A model generated the notes under the pieces. The model was not told where the DNA came from, ran no database searches, and saw only the letters and a program-made list of their open reading frames with translations. This document shows, in pieces, positions 13,476-24,944 of a stretch of DNA of 64,000 nucleotides. The position numbers and the translations under genes are program-made. Position 1 is the first letter of the stretch. Each line of letters begins with the position of its first letter. The DNA comes from Mesoplasma chauliocola. GTDB taxonomy: Bacteria > Bacillota_I > Bacilli_A > Mycoplasmatales > Mycoplasmataceae. The stretch is from NCBI RefSeq assembly GCF_002290085.1, contig NZ_CP023173.1, positions 398,501-462,500 of the forward strand, given 5' to 3'.

Positions 13476-14100
13476 AAAAGAAACATATTTAAAATATTTA
13501 GCTACAACATCAGGTTTATTTTTTCTAAGTGTTTTACTAATTAAATTTTTTGATTTTCAAAAGAATATATTTAATGGTAATACTAGTGGACTTTTAATAA
13601 CTGAATTAGTTTTATTTATAGTTGGAGCATTAATATTAGCGTTTTATTGATTTATTAAATTTTTTGACATTAAAAAAGATGAATATAAATTGACGAAAAA
13701 AGAAAAAATTTATTTTTTAAGCGCACTTTGTTTATATATACTAACTGTAATTCTAACTTTTATTTTTATTATAACAGCACATTTTATTGTAGATATTAAA
13801 GTAGTTTTTTACATATTCTTAACTATTATATTATTATTTTTAGTAACTGCTTCTGTATTTGAGATGATTAGCAGATTGGGTTATCAAAGTTATGTAGCAA
13901 AAAAAGAGTACGAACAAAATCAAAAATTAAAAAAAGAAAAAATTAGAAAAATACTGCAAGAAAATAAAGAAATGGATAAAAGCGAAATTGAAAAAATTGT
14001 TAATTCTAACAAAAAAAGAACAAAAGAGGCTGAAGAAATTTTAAAAGTTGACGCTATTAAAAAAAGCAAAGACAAAAATTCTAATCCTTTTAAAGATTAA
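13468..14100 (+). CDS. Four-segment membrane protein with charged tail
   Basis: 210 residues. Overlaps the recD2 stop by 8 bp, so it is translated from the same message. Membrane segments near residues 12-28, 40-60, 80-102 and 110-130 are followed by a Lys/Glu-rich, probably coiled-coil cytoplasmic tail (EQNQKLKKEKIRKILQEN and on) ending in SNPFKD. No family recognised. The link with recD2 may be only positional. Confidence 0.8.
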
Positions 14101-14402
14101 GCATTATAAATTATTGATCAAAGAATATAAAAAGTTAAAATTTATAAGCTATATAATCAGTAATTAATCATAAAAAAAGAAAAAAATAATTTTTTATTGC
14201 TTTAAGAGTTCAACTTAATCACTCATAGTTTTATTAAAGCTTAAAATTTTATAATTTGTATTTTGTAAAAAAAAGAAATTAGTCCTATAATTAATGTGTA
14301 ATTGGATAATAAATTAAGTTTCATTCATTTTTGAAATTATAGTATTTAGCTTTTAACAATTGGCTGGACGGGTGGGAAGTGAAAGAGGAAAGGCATAATA
14401 AT
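14101..14402. other. Intergenic region with GGGTGGG motif before secreted-protein gene
   Basis: About 300 bp without a gene. An imperfect inverted repeat GCTTTAA (14199-14205) / TTAAAGC (14234-14240) may end the recD2 transcript. Close to the next start is TGGCTGGACGGGTGGGAAG (14361-14379), strikingly G-rich here, followed by AGAGGAAAGG as the binding site. GGGTGGG recurs upstream of the toxin-like gene at 54415 on the other strand. Confidence 0.5.
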
Positions 14403-14990
14403 ATGATTAAAATTTTAACAGGTTTGTTAGGAGTAACAAGTGTTTCTACAACAAGTATTGCACCGTTAACTATAAAACAAGCAGAAAACGTACTAGAAAA
14501 ATTTAATGATTATGAAGGTGTAACTATTGATCCAAAAGGTAAATTGGATATGGAAAATATTTGATGTAATGCAAGTAATGGAGGAAGAGATACTAAGGAA
14601 GTTTATGGCCAAAATCTTATATGACAATCACCATCTTCATTAAACGCACTTTTAAGAGAAAATAATTATCTTACAGTTGAATATTCAAGTAAAACACAAG
14701 TTTCAGGAAAAGGTTACGTAGAAAAAGACCATCAATTTAGTGGACCTTTTTATATAGCAGATTTAATTATACCTACATATCCACTTGATTTTACTCTTTT
14801 TAGACAAAAAACTGTGAGTAATGCAGCTGGTGAAGGAGAACTTGCATTGGAAATTAGAGTTGAAAGACCTTATAACACTGACATATTAATTTTTACTTCA
14901 AAAATATCAGCTTATTCAAATAGTAGTTCAAATTGGGATTTTTATAATGAGCTTTATTACTTAAAAATACATAGCCTAAGAATACATTAG
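14403..14990 (+). CDS. Small secreted protein, unknown family
   Basis: 195 residues, TGAs as Trp (14563-14565 first). A GTG at 14379 is in frame, but AGAGGAAAGG at 14385-14394 lies downstream of it and fits the ATG at 14403, giving MIKILTGLLGVTSVSTTSIAPLT. This is a cleavable signal peptide without a lipobox Cys, so the product is secreted, not lipidated. The rest is polar and beta-like, with one Cys in WCNASNGG. It resembles no family I know. Its signal peptide looks like that of the ETX/MTX2-like protein (MKFLLSILGS...STASL), and both genes have a GGGTGGG tract upstream. Confidence 0.75.
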
Positions 14991-14998
14991 TAATAGGC

Positions 14999-15055
14999 AA
15001 TCTTAAAATAAAAAAAACCTTAATTTCTAAAATAGGTTTTTTTTATTTTAAGATT
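14999..15055. terminator. Bidirectional terminator, 22-bp perfect stem
   Basis: AATCTTAAAATAAAAAAAAC and its exact complement flank a 13-nt loop; T runs inside both arms allow stopping from both sides. It serves the convergent genes ending at 14990 and 15054 and overlaps the latter's stop codon by 2 bp. Confidence 0.85.
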
Positions 15056-17066
15056 ACTTAGAATTTATGCTCACTATAGAATATTTATTTTTATAGATTC
15101 CTATTTTAATAGTTATAATTTGGTCATTGATTACATATTGAAACGTATCATGATCTAAAACTTTAGATTCACTTATGGTCAATTCTTTAAACTCATCATT
15201 AATTTTTGTTTTTAATTCTTGTTGTTGTTTTTCAAATAATGTCGTTTTTTCTTTAATTATTTCCATAATACCTTGAACAGCTTTTGTATCATTTAAAATC
15301 TGATTTAAATAATCAAAAAATGACTCTTTTTTAATAAAATGATCTTTTTCATTAGGCTTTTTTACATATCCTAATTTAGTAAGTAATTCCTTTGGATTTT
15401 TTTGTGCAATTTCAATTACACCTTCTAATTGAGCAACTAATTTTGAAACTTTATTAAAGTCAACTTTTAAAAGTTCTGAATCATCTTTTTTGATAGCTAT
15501 ATTAGTTTTTGTTATTAAACCTGCAATTGTATTATTACCACTAACTGGTAAACCTAATACATTAATTCATTCATTTTCTGAAATTCTTCTTTTAAAGAAT
15601 AAATCCTTAAATAAATTTTCTCAACCAACCGTTCAAGGATTAGTTAAAACACCTTTATTAATTAAATTAGTTGCTATCTCTGCAATATTATCTGGAATTA
15701 TTTTTCCCACTTTAGCTACTTGTATTGCTGCTAAAATTGCAGGTTTAGCAAGAGGTTCAAGCGCTGATGAAACAATATCTGCATTTGAACTTAAAATACC
15801 CATTCCACCAACTATTAAACTTCCAATTGGCATGCTTGATGAAACACCATTTAATAATGCTTTAAAAATTCCAGCTAATCCTTTTTCTGAATAATTTTTA
15901 TTTGTAAAGTTTGATATAAAACCTTCAATATTAATTGGCGAAATACCGACTCTTATTGCCTTTTCGTAATCCTTTCTTCCTCAAAATAAAAATTTAAGTA
16001 AGTTTTGAATTTCTGTACCATTTTCATTTTTAAAAGCTTGGTCCAAATAATTAACAAATTCTTTAATGTCTAATTCATTTGTAAGATTTGAATAAGACAT
16101 ATTACGATATGCCTCTAAATCTCTTCAACTTAATTCATTATTAATTCCATTTTCAGTTATATCAATTATTCTTGTGCTTGCAAAACCATTTAAATAAATC
16201 AACATCATACGTCCAAAATTAATTATTCCACAAAGGGCTTCTCAATTATCAACAATGTCCAAGTTAACATTTGGTTGTTTTGTTAATTCTTGCATAGCAA
16301 CTGTAACACCATTTAAAGCAGCATTTTTTCATTCTGTAGCTTGTTGAGGAGTTGAATTCTTATATGGTTTTATATCAATTTTTGCAATACTATTTAAACC
16401 ATTAGCAAAATCAATAATTGATGAATCCAAAGCTTGCTCAATTGTATAACCTTCATATTTGCTAGGATTTAAAGCTTCTGCTAATTTCTTGATGTTTGCA
16501 TCTGGTAATAACGCTGCAGCATAATCTAATAGTCCTTGATCAGAAATTAATTGCGGCATTATATTTATACCTAAGTCCACAATAAAAAGCATCAATTTCA
16601 TGATTTTTCCATTACTCAATAATCAAATAATGTGTGGATATATATCTGCCAAATTCATAATAAGATTTTTGTTTTTTGGCATGTCACCATTTTGAATTTC
16701 AATTTGAGATTTATCTTTTAAATTAGAATTAATTAATTCGTCTCCAAAATAAACTGTTTGAATATCATTCATTCTTCCATATTTAGTAATATTATTAGTA
16801 TTTGAAACTTCTGCTTCAACATCTAAGTCTAAGATAAATTTATTTTTAATTTGATTTTGATATACATAATTAAAATCATAATTATTTGTTTGCTTATTAT
16901 TTAAATAATAAGCTTTTGAAACTTGCTTTAATAAAATATCAATATCTTGCTCATTGTATAAAACAGTTTTATTTTTAATTTCTTTGATTGTACCACATGC
17001 AACAACAGTTGTAGCAGCTGAAGCAATAATACTTGTTGATGCTAAAATAGCTATTAATTTTTTCAT
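15054..17066 (-). CDS. Large lipoprotein (MOLPALP-like)
   Basis: 670 residues in one frame with TGAs as Trp. Signal peptide MKKLIAILASTSII...VVAC with lipidated Cys24. The mature protein is mostly helical, with hydrophobic stretches near nt 15830-15640 (GSLIVGGMGIL, KPAILAAIQVAKVG). Its ATG overlaps the stop of the SGNH gene by 4 bp (ATGA), so the two are coupled. Size, order and the adjacent SGNH lipoprotein fit the Mollicute family that databases call MOLPALP lipoprotein, as far as I can recall it; function is unknown. Confidence 0.85.
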
Positions 17067-18352
17067 AGATTGCTCATCTCCTGTGCATACTCTAAAAGGA
17101 TATCTGAAACCATTTCATGTACTTTTTTTGTAGGATGAACAATATCAGTAAAGAAATAGTTATTAATTTCATCAGTTACTTCATTATCTCTAGTTGGCAT
17201 AACTTTTACATTTAAAATATTTTGTTTACCAAATTCAATATCAGTTTTAAACTGGTTAGCTATGTTTTTGACATTAGTTAATAAATCTAAGTTTAAATAA
17301 CCTTCAAAATTTTGTTTTATACCATTTAATTCAACTTCAAAATTCAATGTATTAGAATAGCTTTTTCTTTTTACTGAATTTTTTCCAGTTGTTTTTAAAA
17401 CATGTTCATCAAATTCAGCTTCCAATTCATCTGCTTTTTTATACATATCATATAGTTTGATTTGATTAGGGTAATATTGCTCAATTTCTTCTAAAACATT
17501 AATTACCTTGTTATAATATTCATCACAAATAGCAAGAATAAAGTCTGCGTGCTGTTGTGCACTTACATTACCACTTTTAGCCTCTTCAAAAACTGATTGA
17601 TATCTTGGCACAAAATCCATTCTTGGTGGAGTCATAAAAATAATGTTTTTAACACCATTATTTAATAAGTTAAAAAAAGCTGTTCTAATTCTGTAAATAC
17701 TATCATTCATAAATTCCACTTGTTTTGCTTCATTCCCATAAAATGAGATCAAAGAAAATAAATCGTTTCCACCAATTTCAAAAAAAACTAAATCGTTATT
17801 TTTAATTTCATGTTGTGAAATTAATGCTTCAGTTTGTTTATCAACAGTAGCATCGTTTAATAACAATCCTGTTGGTAAATCAATCTTAGCAGCAGTTGCT
17901 CCACCAACTGAGTAATTTTTCCCATAATTTTGTTCGCTCTTTTTTGATAATCAATTACTTGGTTTCATTTCTCCAAAATCTAGTTTTTCTGAAAGAAGAG
18001 AACCAGCTGTTGGTCCATTTGTAAATGTATTGTAATGTTTTCCTTCTTCTGTTGTATATCCATAAGCTCCACCTAATTCAACGTTTAAAGATAAATATTG
18101 ACTTGAAAATTTAGTGTCAATTAAATGAGTTATTCCATCAACATCACTTAAACTATCTCCAACTACATAATAATTAGTGAGTCCAAATTTACCAGGCATA
18201 CTATCATCAATAGCTTTTGATTTATCAATATTTTTACCAATTAGTAATGGATTTGTATTAACTGAACCTTCATTTTCGCCACAACTAACAACGTTTGCTA
18301 CAATTGGTGTTATTAAAGCTGTCATAGCTAAAAGTGATAATAATTTTTTCAT
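17063..18352 (-). CDS. SGNH/GDSL-hydrolase lipoprotein
   Basis: 429 residues, one TGA as Trp at 17951. The GTG at 18361 overlaps the binding site AGGTG, so ATG 18352 is the start. Lipoprotein signal with Cys24 (ANVVSC). Catalytic blocks are in order: GDSLSD (block I, Ser67), GGATA (Gly), EIGGNDLF (Asn) and DIVHPT (Asp and His). The family hydrolyses lipid or carbohydrate esters; a surface-exposed lipase or esterase could free fatty acids or lysolipids from host or own membrane, since Mollicutes need outside lipids. Middle gene of a three-gene operon. Confidence 0.93.
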
Positions 18353-18353
18353 A

Positions 18354-19274
18354 TTATTCACCTACACTTTCTTCTGAATTTAACTTTTCATATTTCTTAT
18401 ATTTTCAAATTCCAATTCCTAATCCTGTTGGAGTTATTAAGGCTGCTGAAATCATAAAAATAAAACTTACTTGTGCCATTATAATCCCTCTTGTAAAGTT
18501 TGGGTGGTACAAATCATCAATAGTTACATAATCAGTAACTTCATCAATTGAAAGATTTTTATTAACAAAAGGATTTTGTAAACTTTGAATATTAATAGCA
18601 TACTTAATTGAGTCAATTTGTTGATTCAAAAATCATACTTTATTATTAACTAATTTAGTACCTGGAGATGATTTAACTTTTATTCCTGTTAAACCTGGTC
18701 CTGAACTTTCAATAAAAGACTCATATTCATCTTGTTCTCATATTGATTGTTGTTTTATTGCATTCTGTTTTAATTCACTAGAAAATATTTCATTTATTCC
18801 ATTTTTATGAAATATTCATTGTGTTCCAGTGTTAACATATCCAAATGATTGAAACTCTGCTGCAATTGCTTTGTCAAATTCAATCATATCCATTGCAATA
18901 TCATAAAAATCAATAGGCTTGCCTTGTGCAATAATAGGCTCCCATTTTTTATCAAATCATTCATTTGAAAAATCTGTGTAATCAGATTTAAACATTTCTA
19001 ACTCTTTTGAATTAGAATAATCAATAGTTGATAAAGCATCAGCTAAATAAGAAGTTCTAATAACATTTTCCATAATAGGTTTATATAATGGACTATTAGG
19101 ATCTAACACATATTTATCCTTTGGCATAATTATTTCTAATTGATTCTTTACAGAATTAATAAATCTAATTGACTCAATTCCCATTCCTGGAACTGTTGAA
19201 GCAACTGCACTAACACCATATAATGAAGATACTAAAATTAGCGTTATTGCTTGTCTTTTTAATCCAAATTTCAT
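18354..19274 (-). CDS. Bitopic membrane protein of the SGNH operon
   Basis: 306 residues, TGAs as Trp. ATG follows TTGAGGAGAATATT. One membrane segment at residues about 8-30 and another near the C-terminus (IIMAQVSFIFMISAALITPTGLGIGI), then a short charged tail. The roughly 240-residue loop between them is probably extracellular. Its TAA is 1 bp from the SGNH lipoprotein's ATG. No family recognised; a partner or anchor for the two lipoproteins is a guess from position. Confidence 0.8.
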
Positions 19275-19324
19275 AATATTCTCCTCAATTAGTTTTACAT
19301 TATTTATTAGTAATTATTATAGCA

Positions 19325-20437
19325 TTAAAGAACTATATTTTCCAAACTTTGTTGTTTTACAAGATCTTTAGATTCAATTAAATTACTTACGCCAATTCCA
19401 ATTAAGGATATCTTTTCTCCATCATAAATATCATCTAATAATGTTTTTACTTTTGAGTATATTTTTTCTAAATTATCAGTATATTCAATAAAAGATTCAC
19501 TGTATGATTTTCTTTTTTTGTGTTCTTTTTTCTCAAAATTTATATCTGTATTATAAAACTTAATAGATAATTGAACAGTTTTAGCTAAGGTTTGATTTTC
19601 TTGGAGTTTTTTTACAACTTTTTGAGTTAAGTTAAAAAGAATTTCTTCAATCTCTTCAATTGATACATTTTTGTTATCAAATGTTTTTTCTTTGGAAACA
19701 GATTTTAAACTATTGTCTCAATAATTTATTTTATTATTATTAATTCCATTAAGTTTTTCAAATAATTTATATCCTACTAAACCAAATTTTTCTGTGATAA
19801 CTTTTTCATCTAATTTAATAAAATCATTAACTGTTTTGACATTTAAATTATGCATTTTTTCAAGACCTGAACTTCCAACTCCTATTACATCTTCTATTGG
19901 TTTATTTCAAATTAAAGTTTTATAATTTTCTTTAGTAATAATTGTTATACCATTTGGTTTTTTCATATCACTACCCATTTTTGCAAATAGTTTTGTAAAA
20001 CTAGCACCAATGCTGCAGGTTAAACCAGTTAATTGATAAACAGCAGCTTGCATTGCTAAACATAAATTATTAACATTGCCATATTTTTTTCAAATTTCTG
20101 TTACATCAATAAAACATTCATCTATTCCTAAAACCTCAACTTTATAAGTAAATTCTTCTTTAATTAAATTAAATATATTTTCACTATACTCTTCATATAA
20201 TTCGCGATTGCCTGTTTTAATTATTAATTCTCCATAAGCTAATTGCTTAGCCATAAAAATAGGCATTCCAGTTTTAATGCCATATTTTCTAGCATCATAT
20301 GAAGCTGCTACTATAATGCTTCTATCATTATCTCGTGCAACCACAACAGGCTTATTCTTTAAAGTTTTATCATGAGCTTGCTCACAACTTGCAAAAAAAG
20401 CATCCATATCAAGATGCAAAATTATTTTTTCTTTCAT
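19325..20437 (-). CDS. dinB: DNA polymerase IV (Y family)
   Basis: 370 residues; ATG 20437 follows AAAGGAGGCATCTAT, which rules out the longer in-frame start. HLDMDAFFASCEQ carries the first metal Asp, then SYDARKYGIKTGMP and GIDECFIDVTE with the Asp-Glu pair, as in DinB/UmuC polymerases. Length and the little-finger domain are normal. It copies past damaged bases with low fidelity. Last gene of a repair-linked cluster, 16 bp after tlyA. Confidence 0.95.
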
Positions 20438-20453
20438 ATAGATGCCTCCTTTT

Positions 20454-21257
20454 TTAAACAAGGTATTTCCAAGCTTGATTAATAACCTTGTTTAATTCTT
20501 CAATCTTTCAATTTTTAGTTTCCATTTTTTTTGTTAAAAACGCTAAATACTCAATATTTTGTTTTTTATTTCCCAAAATAGGTGAATAACCAAGCTTATC
20601 TACTGAAAAACCACTACTTTTTGCGTAATTAATAAAATCTTGAATAACTTTTAAATGTGTTGATTTTGAATTAACTTTTCCATTATTATTTAATTTAACT
20701 CCAGCTTCAAATTCTGGTTTTATTAGCACAACTCCATTAACTTCTGGTTTTATTAAATTGCTTAAAACTGGCAATATTTTATCTAATGAAATAAAACTAA
20801 CATCACAGCAAAAAAACTCTATTTCTTTTTCAAAGTCTTCTTTTTTAGCAGATCTAAAATTAAATTTTTGCATATCTTTAACTTGAGTGTTATTTTTTAA
20901 TTTTAAATCTAATTGATCAGTTCCAACATCAACAGCATAAACAAAGATTGCATTATTTCTTAAACAAACTTCAGTAAAACCTCCAGTTGAAGCTCCAATG
21001 TCTAAACAAACTTTATTATCAAGATTAATTTTTCATTCTTTAACTGCTTTTTCTAATTTTAATCCAGCTCTTGAAACAAAAGTACTTTGATTTAATCTGA
21101 TTTCTATTAAGTCTGCTTCACTAACCATATAGCCTGCTTTAGTAATTAAAATATTGTTAACATAAATTTCTTTTCTATTGACTATATGTTCTTTAGCTTT
21201 ACTTCTTGTAGAAACTAATTGTTTCTCTACAAGAATTTCATCAATTCTTTTTTTCAT
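20454..21257 (-). CDS. tlyA: TlyA-type rRNA 2'-O-methyltransferase
   Basis: 267 residues, TGAs as Trp plus one TGG near the end. An S4 RNA-binding domain (RIDEILVEKQLVSTRSKAKE) is followed by a FtsJ-like methylase with CLDIGASTGGFTEV (SAM site), AVDVG and CDVSFISL. TlyA proteins 2'-O-methylate ribosomal RNA; they were first called haemolysins, which is not supported for most. Two bp after xseB. Confidence 0.92.
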
Positions 21258-21259
21258 TT

Positions 21260-21466
21260 TTAATTAAATTCTTCTATTTTGTTGTCTTCTAAAACTTTGC
21301 TAATAGTACCTTTGTATTCAGTTAATTTTTCTTTTGCTAATTGAATTCTCTTAATATTTTCTTCAAAAATTTTCATTGCATCTTCCATTGAAATATCACT
21401 TGATGATAATTTTAATGTCTCTTCTTTTAGTTCTGCAATTAATTGATCATATGTTTTATTTTCCAT
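21260..21466 (-). CDS. xseB: Exodeoxyribonuclease VII small subunit
   Basis: 68 residues, a short coiled-coil protein with [15 protein letters not shown] and [17 protein letters not shown], the XseB pattern. It overlaps xseA by 11 bp, securing 1:several translation. Several XseB chains bind one XseA. Confidence 0.9.
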   Translation of the reverse strand: MENKTYDQLIAELKEETLKLSSSDISMEDAMKIFEENIKRIQLAKEKLTEYKGTISKVLEDNKIEEFN

Positions 21467-22670
21467 GTTTTTTAACTCCTTTAATAATAGTTTCTAATTC
21501 TCCATCTTTTAATATTAAATTAACTTCTTGATTTAATATTATGTCTTTAACTGATGTTATAAGTCTTTTGTTTTTGTCTAAAATTAAACCAAATCCTTTT
21601 TCCATTGGTTTTTTAGGATCTAATAAAACATTTTTTGACTCAATGTTCTCAATAAACATTTCATTTTTATTTATTATATTTTTTATATTATTTTGAAAAC
21701 TTTGTTCGATATAATTTAAATCTAAAACTTGAACATTAGCTTTATTATTTATTTTCATAACATTTTGCTTCATAAAATCTTGAATTATATTGTAATGATT
21801 ATCATAAACGCTTTTAAATAGTCTTATTTGATTTTCATAATTATAATTTAATTCTTTTAACAATTCATCTTTGCTTATTGATGCTAATTCAGCAGCAGCT
21901 GTTGGAGTTGCTGCTCTTAAATCAGCTACATAGTCACTTAAGGTAATATCAGGTTCATGTCCTACAGCACTAATTACTGGAATGTTAGAATCAACTATTG
22001 CTTTTAAAACTTCCATTTCGTTAAAAGTTCATAAGTCCTCATAACTTCCACCACCACGTCCTACAATAAGAACATCTAGTTTTGGTGAAAATAAATTTGC
22101 CTGTTTAATTTTTTTAGCAATATCAAATTTAGCATTTTCACCTTGAACCATAGTTGGGAATAAATAAATATTGACTGAAGGCATTCTTCTTTTTAAAGTT
22201 GTTATTAAATCTTGAATTGCGGCTCCAGAATCAGTAGTTACTAATCCAATATTTTTTGCAAATCTGTTAATTGGTTTTTTAATTGATGCATCAGTTCAAC
22301 CTAATGTTTTAATTTCTTTTAAACGTTCTTCAAAAATTACTTGAAGATCACCTTTACCTTCAACACTAACATCAACAGCTTCAAAACTTACCCTTCCGCT
22401 AGGAACATAATAAGTTATTCTTCCAAAACATGTTATTTCCATTCCTTCTGATACTTTTAAATTAGTTAGTTTATGCGCGTTACTTTTCCAAATCATTGCA
22501 CTAATAGTACTTTGATTGTCTTTTAAAGAAAAATATACATGTCCAGATTTGTTAAAAGTTAGATTACTCACTTCTCCTCTGACATATATATTTTTAAAAT
22601 AATTACTACCTTCAATTGCTTCTTTAAATATCTGACTTATTTCAGCAACTGAAAATATTTTGTTTTCCAT
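21456..22670 (-). CDS. xseA: Exodeoxyribonuclease VII large subunit
   Basis: 404 residues, TGAs as Trp. An OB-fold N-terminus ([22 protein letters not shown]) and a catalytic core with [25 protein letters not shown], the conserved XseA block. With XseB it degrades single-stranded DNA into short pieces in repair. Its ATG shares one base with the nusB stop (TAATG). Confidence 0.95.
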
Positions 22671-23074
22671 TATATTTTTATTATCTTATCTAAACACGCA
22701 TTTACAAATTTATAATCAAAATCTGGAAGGTTTTCTTTTACTAATTTAACAAGTTCATTAATGCTTACAGCTTTAGGAGTTGGTGTAAAAATAATTTCAT
22801 AAGCTCCTACAACTAAAATTGATTGAACATAAGTTGGTATTCTTTCTCATTTTCAAGAAGCACTTAAATGTTTCTTAATTTCTTTTTTAAGATCAGAAAG
22901 TTTTTCAGCGATATTATTAGCTATTAATGTTGTTTCAACATCAAGTTTTTCTTGAATCTCATCTAAAATATCTTGTTTAATATAATTTGTATCATTATTC
23001 ATTAATAAGTATCTATAAAACATTTGTACTAAATAAGCACGTCTTTTTGTTAAGCTTATTTTTTGTTCACTCAT
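22670..23074 (-). CDS. nusB: Transcription antitermination factor NusB
   Basis: 134 residues with one TGA as Trp (22853-22855). All-helical NusB pattern: TKRRAYLVQMFYRYLL at the start and GAYEIIFTPTPKAVSINELVNLVKE near the end. It binds boxA of rRNA operons with S10. ATG after AAGGAAGGTGATATT. First of nusB-xseA-xseB-tlyA-dinB, an arrangement common in Firmicutes. Confidence 0.92.
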
Positions 23075-23114
23075 AATATCACCTTCCTTTTTCTATTAAT
23101 TATTATCTCATATT

Positions 23115-23996
23115 TTATTTTACTTTTTTAGTAAATTTTTTATTAATTAAATTATCAATCTCTTCTTTATATGGAGGTTTATCTTCAACATAAGGAGTTT
23201 CTAAAATTTTAGGAACTTTTATATAATCATCATCTCATAAAACACTTAAAAGATTATCAAAACCAATAAAACCATATCCAATGTTTTCATGTCTATCTTT
23301 ATGAGCTAATAAAGGGTTTTTTGAATCATTTAAATGAAAACAAACTACTTTTTCTTTTGTAATTGTATTTTCTATTTCTTTTTTAATTGAATTTCAATCA
23401 TTAAAGTCATATCCTGCATCATGCATATGACATGTGTCCAAACAAACAGCAACTTTGCTAGGTTCATTAACATTGTCTAAAACATACTTAAAATCTTTTA
23501 ATGTTAATCCTACTTCTGTTCCTTTTCCTGACATTGTTTCTAAAGCAATAATTACATTTTTTTGTACAGATGCTACAGCATTAAGTCCCTTAATTAATGC
23601 ATTTAATGCATCAATATATTCTCCTTTTAATCTAGCCCCTGGATGTAAAACCAAAATATTAACTCCCAAATCTTCACATCTTTGAATTTCTTGTTTTAAA
23701 AAGTCAACTCCAAAGTCTCATGTAGTTTGATTGACAGGGTTAGAAATATTAATAATATAAGGTGCATGAACAATAATATTTCTTTTCTCAATGTTATTTT
23801 GCGCCAAAATTTTATTGAACTCTTCTATATGTAATTTATCAGTTTGTGTTCTTTTTGAATTTTGTGGTGGGCCTGTGTAAATCATTAAAGTATTTGCACC
23901 ATAACTTAAAGCCTCATTTACACTTCCAATTAAATATTCTCCATGTTTATTTGCCTTGCTCATTCCTACATGACTACCTAATATTGGTTTTTCCAT
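23115..23996 (-). CDS. nfo: Endonuclease IV (AP endonuclease)
   Basis: 293 residues. LGSHVGMS, YTGPPQNSKR, IIVHAPYIIN, LVLHPGA, VCLDTCHMHDAGYD and CFHLNDSKNPLLAHKDRHENIG are the family's metal-binding blocks, all present. It cuts DNA 5' to abasic sites. ATG lies 1 bp from the ribF stop with AAAGGAGAATAAT as its binding site inside ribF. Confidence 0.95.
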
Positions 23997-23997
23997 A

Positions 23998-24822
23998 TTA
24001 TTCTCCTTTAAAATATTCTAGTGCTTTTTGCTTATCATCATTCAATAAACATTTTAGTTCATCAAGATCTTTAACTTTAATACTTTCACGTATAAATTCT
24101 ACTAATTCAATTTCAACACCTCAACCATATATATCTTGATTAAAATTTATTATATGGGTTTCAAATACATTAATTCCATTTTTATTGGTTCAATAAGCGC
24201 TAATACTTGGGTATTTTTTATCATCATTAGGTAATTTTACTGTAGTTATATAAACTGCTTCTTTTAATACAAGTTCATTGTTAATTACAATATTAGCTGT
24301 TGGATAGTTGATTGTTCTTCCTATATGGTTTCCATGTTCTATGAAACCTTTAAAACCAAAATTAAAACCATTTAATTTTTGATATTCTTTAACTTTTCCA
24401 TTTTTTAACAATTCTTCTAATTTGTTAATATTTAAATTTAGTTTTTGATCATAATTTAATATTTCAATATCTTCAAAGTTTTCTTTAATTTTCAATAAAT
24501 CTTTATTGTTATCAAAAACAAAAGCTTTTGTTATATTTAAATCTTGTTTAATTCTTGAGTAATCATACTCTTCATTAAATGAATGTCATAAAACTAGTTC
24601 ACAGTTTAATTCCTTTGCTTTTTGTTCTATTCCTTTGCTTGAGATTATATGATTAAAATTGTTTAATTCTTTTTGCACTAAAATTAAATCATTATTTGTC
24701 TTTTTAGCTAATGCAATAAGTTTATTTTCATTTTCATCTCATTTATCAAAATCTGCAAAAATAGCAGCATTTTTTGGCATGTTATAAAGCATCATCAACA
24801 TCTCATTATAGTGTACTGTCAT
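23998..24822 (-). CDS. ribF: Riboflavin kinase/FAD synthetase-type protein
   Basis: 274 residues; ATG after AAAAAAGGAGAAAAAT. The C-terminal flavokinase domain is clear: GRTINYPTANI (usually GRxLGFPTAN) and FETHIINFNQDIYGWGVEIELVEFIRESIKV. The N-terminal domain has the size of the FAD-synthetase domain but not its GxFDGxHxGH nucleotide site; the matching stretch reads AAIFADFDKWDENEN. It may therefore only make FMN, or have a diverged adenylyltransferase. Co-transcribed with nfo. Confidence 0.85.
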
Positions 24823-24914
24823 ATTTTTCTCCTTTTTTAATTACTTTATGATAATTATAGTCTTTAAATATAAATATTCTAATTGATTTTCGTTATTTTT
24901 AATCTATTTTACTT

Positions 24915-24920
24915 TATAAT
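24915..24920 (+). promoter_or_regulatory. Probable -10 box
   Basis: TATAAT 25 bp before the ATG at 24945; no clear -35 match. Confidence 0.5.
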
Positions 24921-24944
24921 ATTTAATTGTGAAAAGGAGATTAT

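Noticed and set aside
15490..15894. 134-codon plus-strand frame
   Set aside because: Lies opposite the large lipoprotein gene in complementary frame; no binding site and no family. Same reasoning for 30799-31242, 36545-36988, 44527-44940 and 47868-48248.
20454..21257. Haemolysin function for TlyA
   Set aside because: The domain build is an S4 plus FtsJ rRNA methyltransferase; the haemolysin name is historical.
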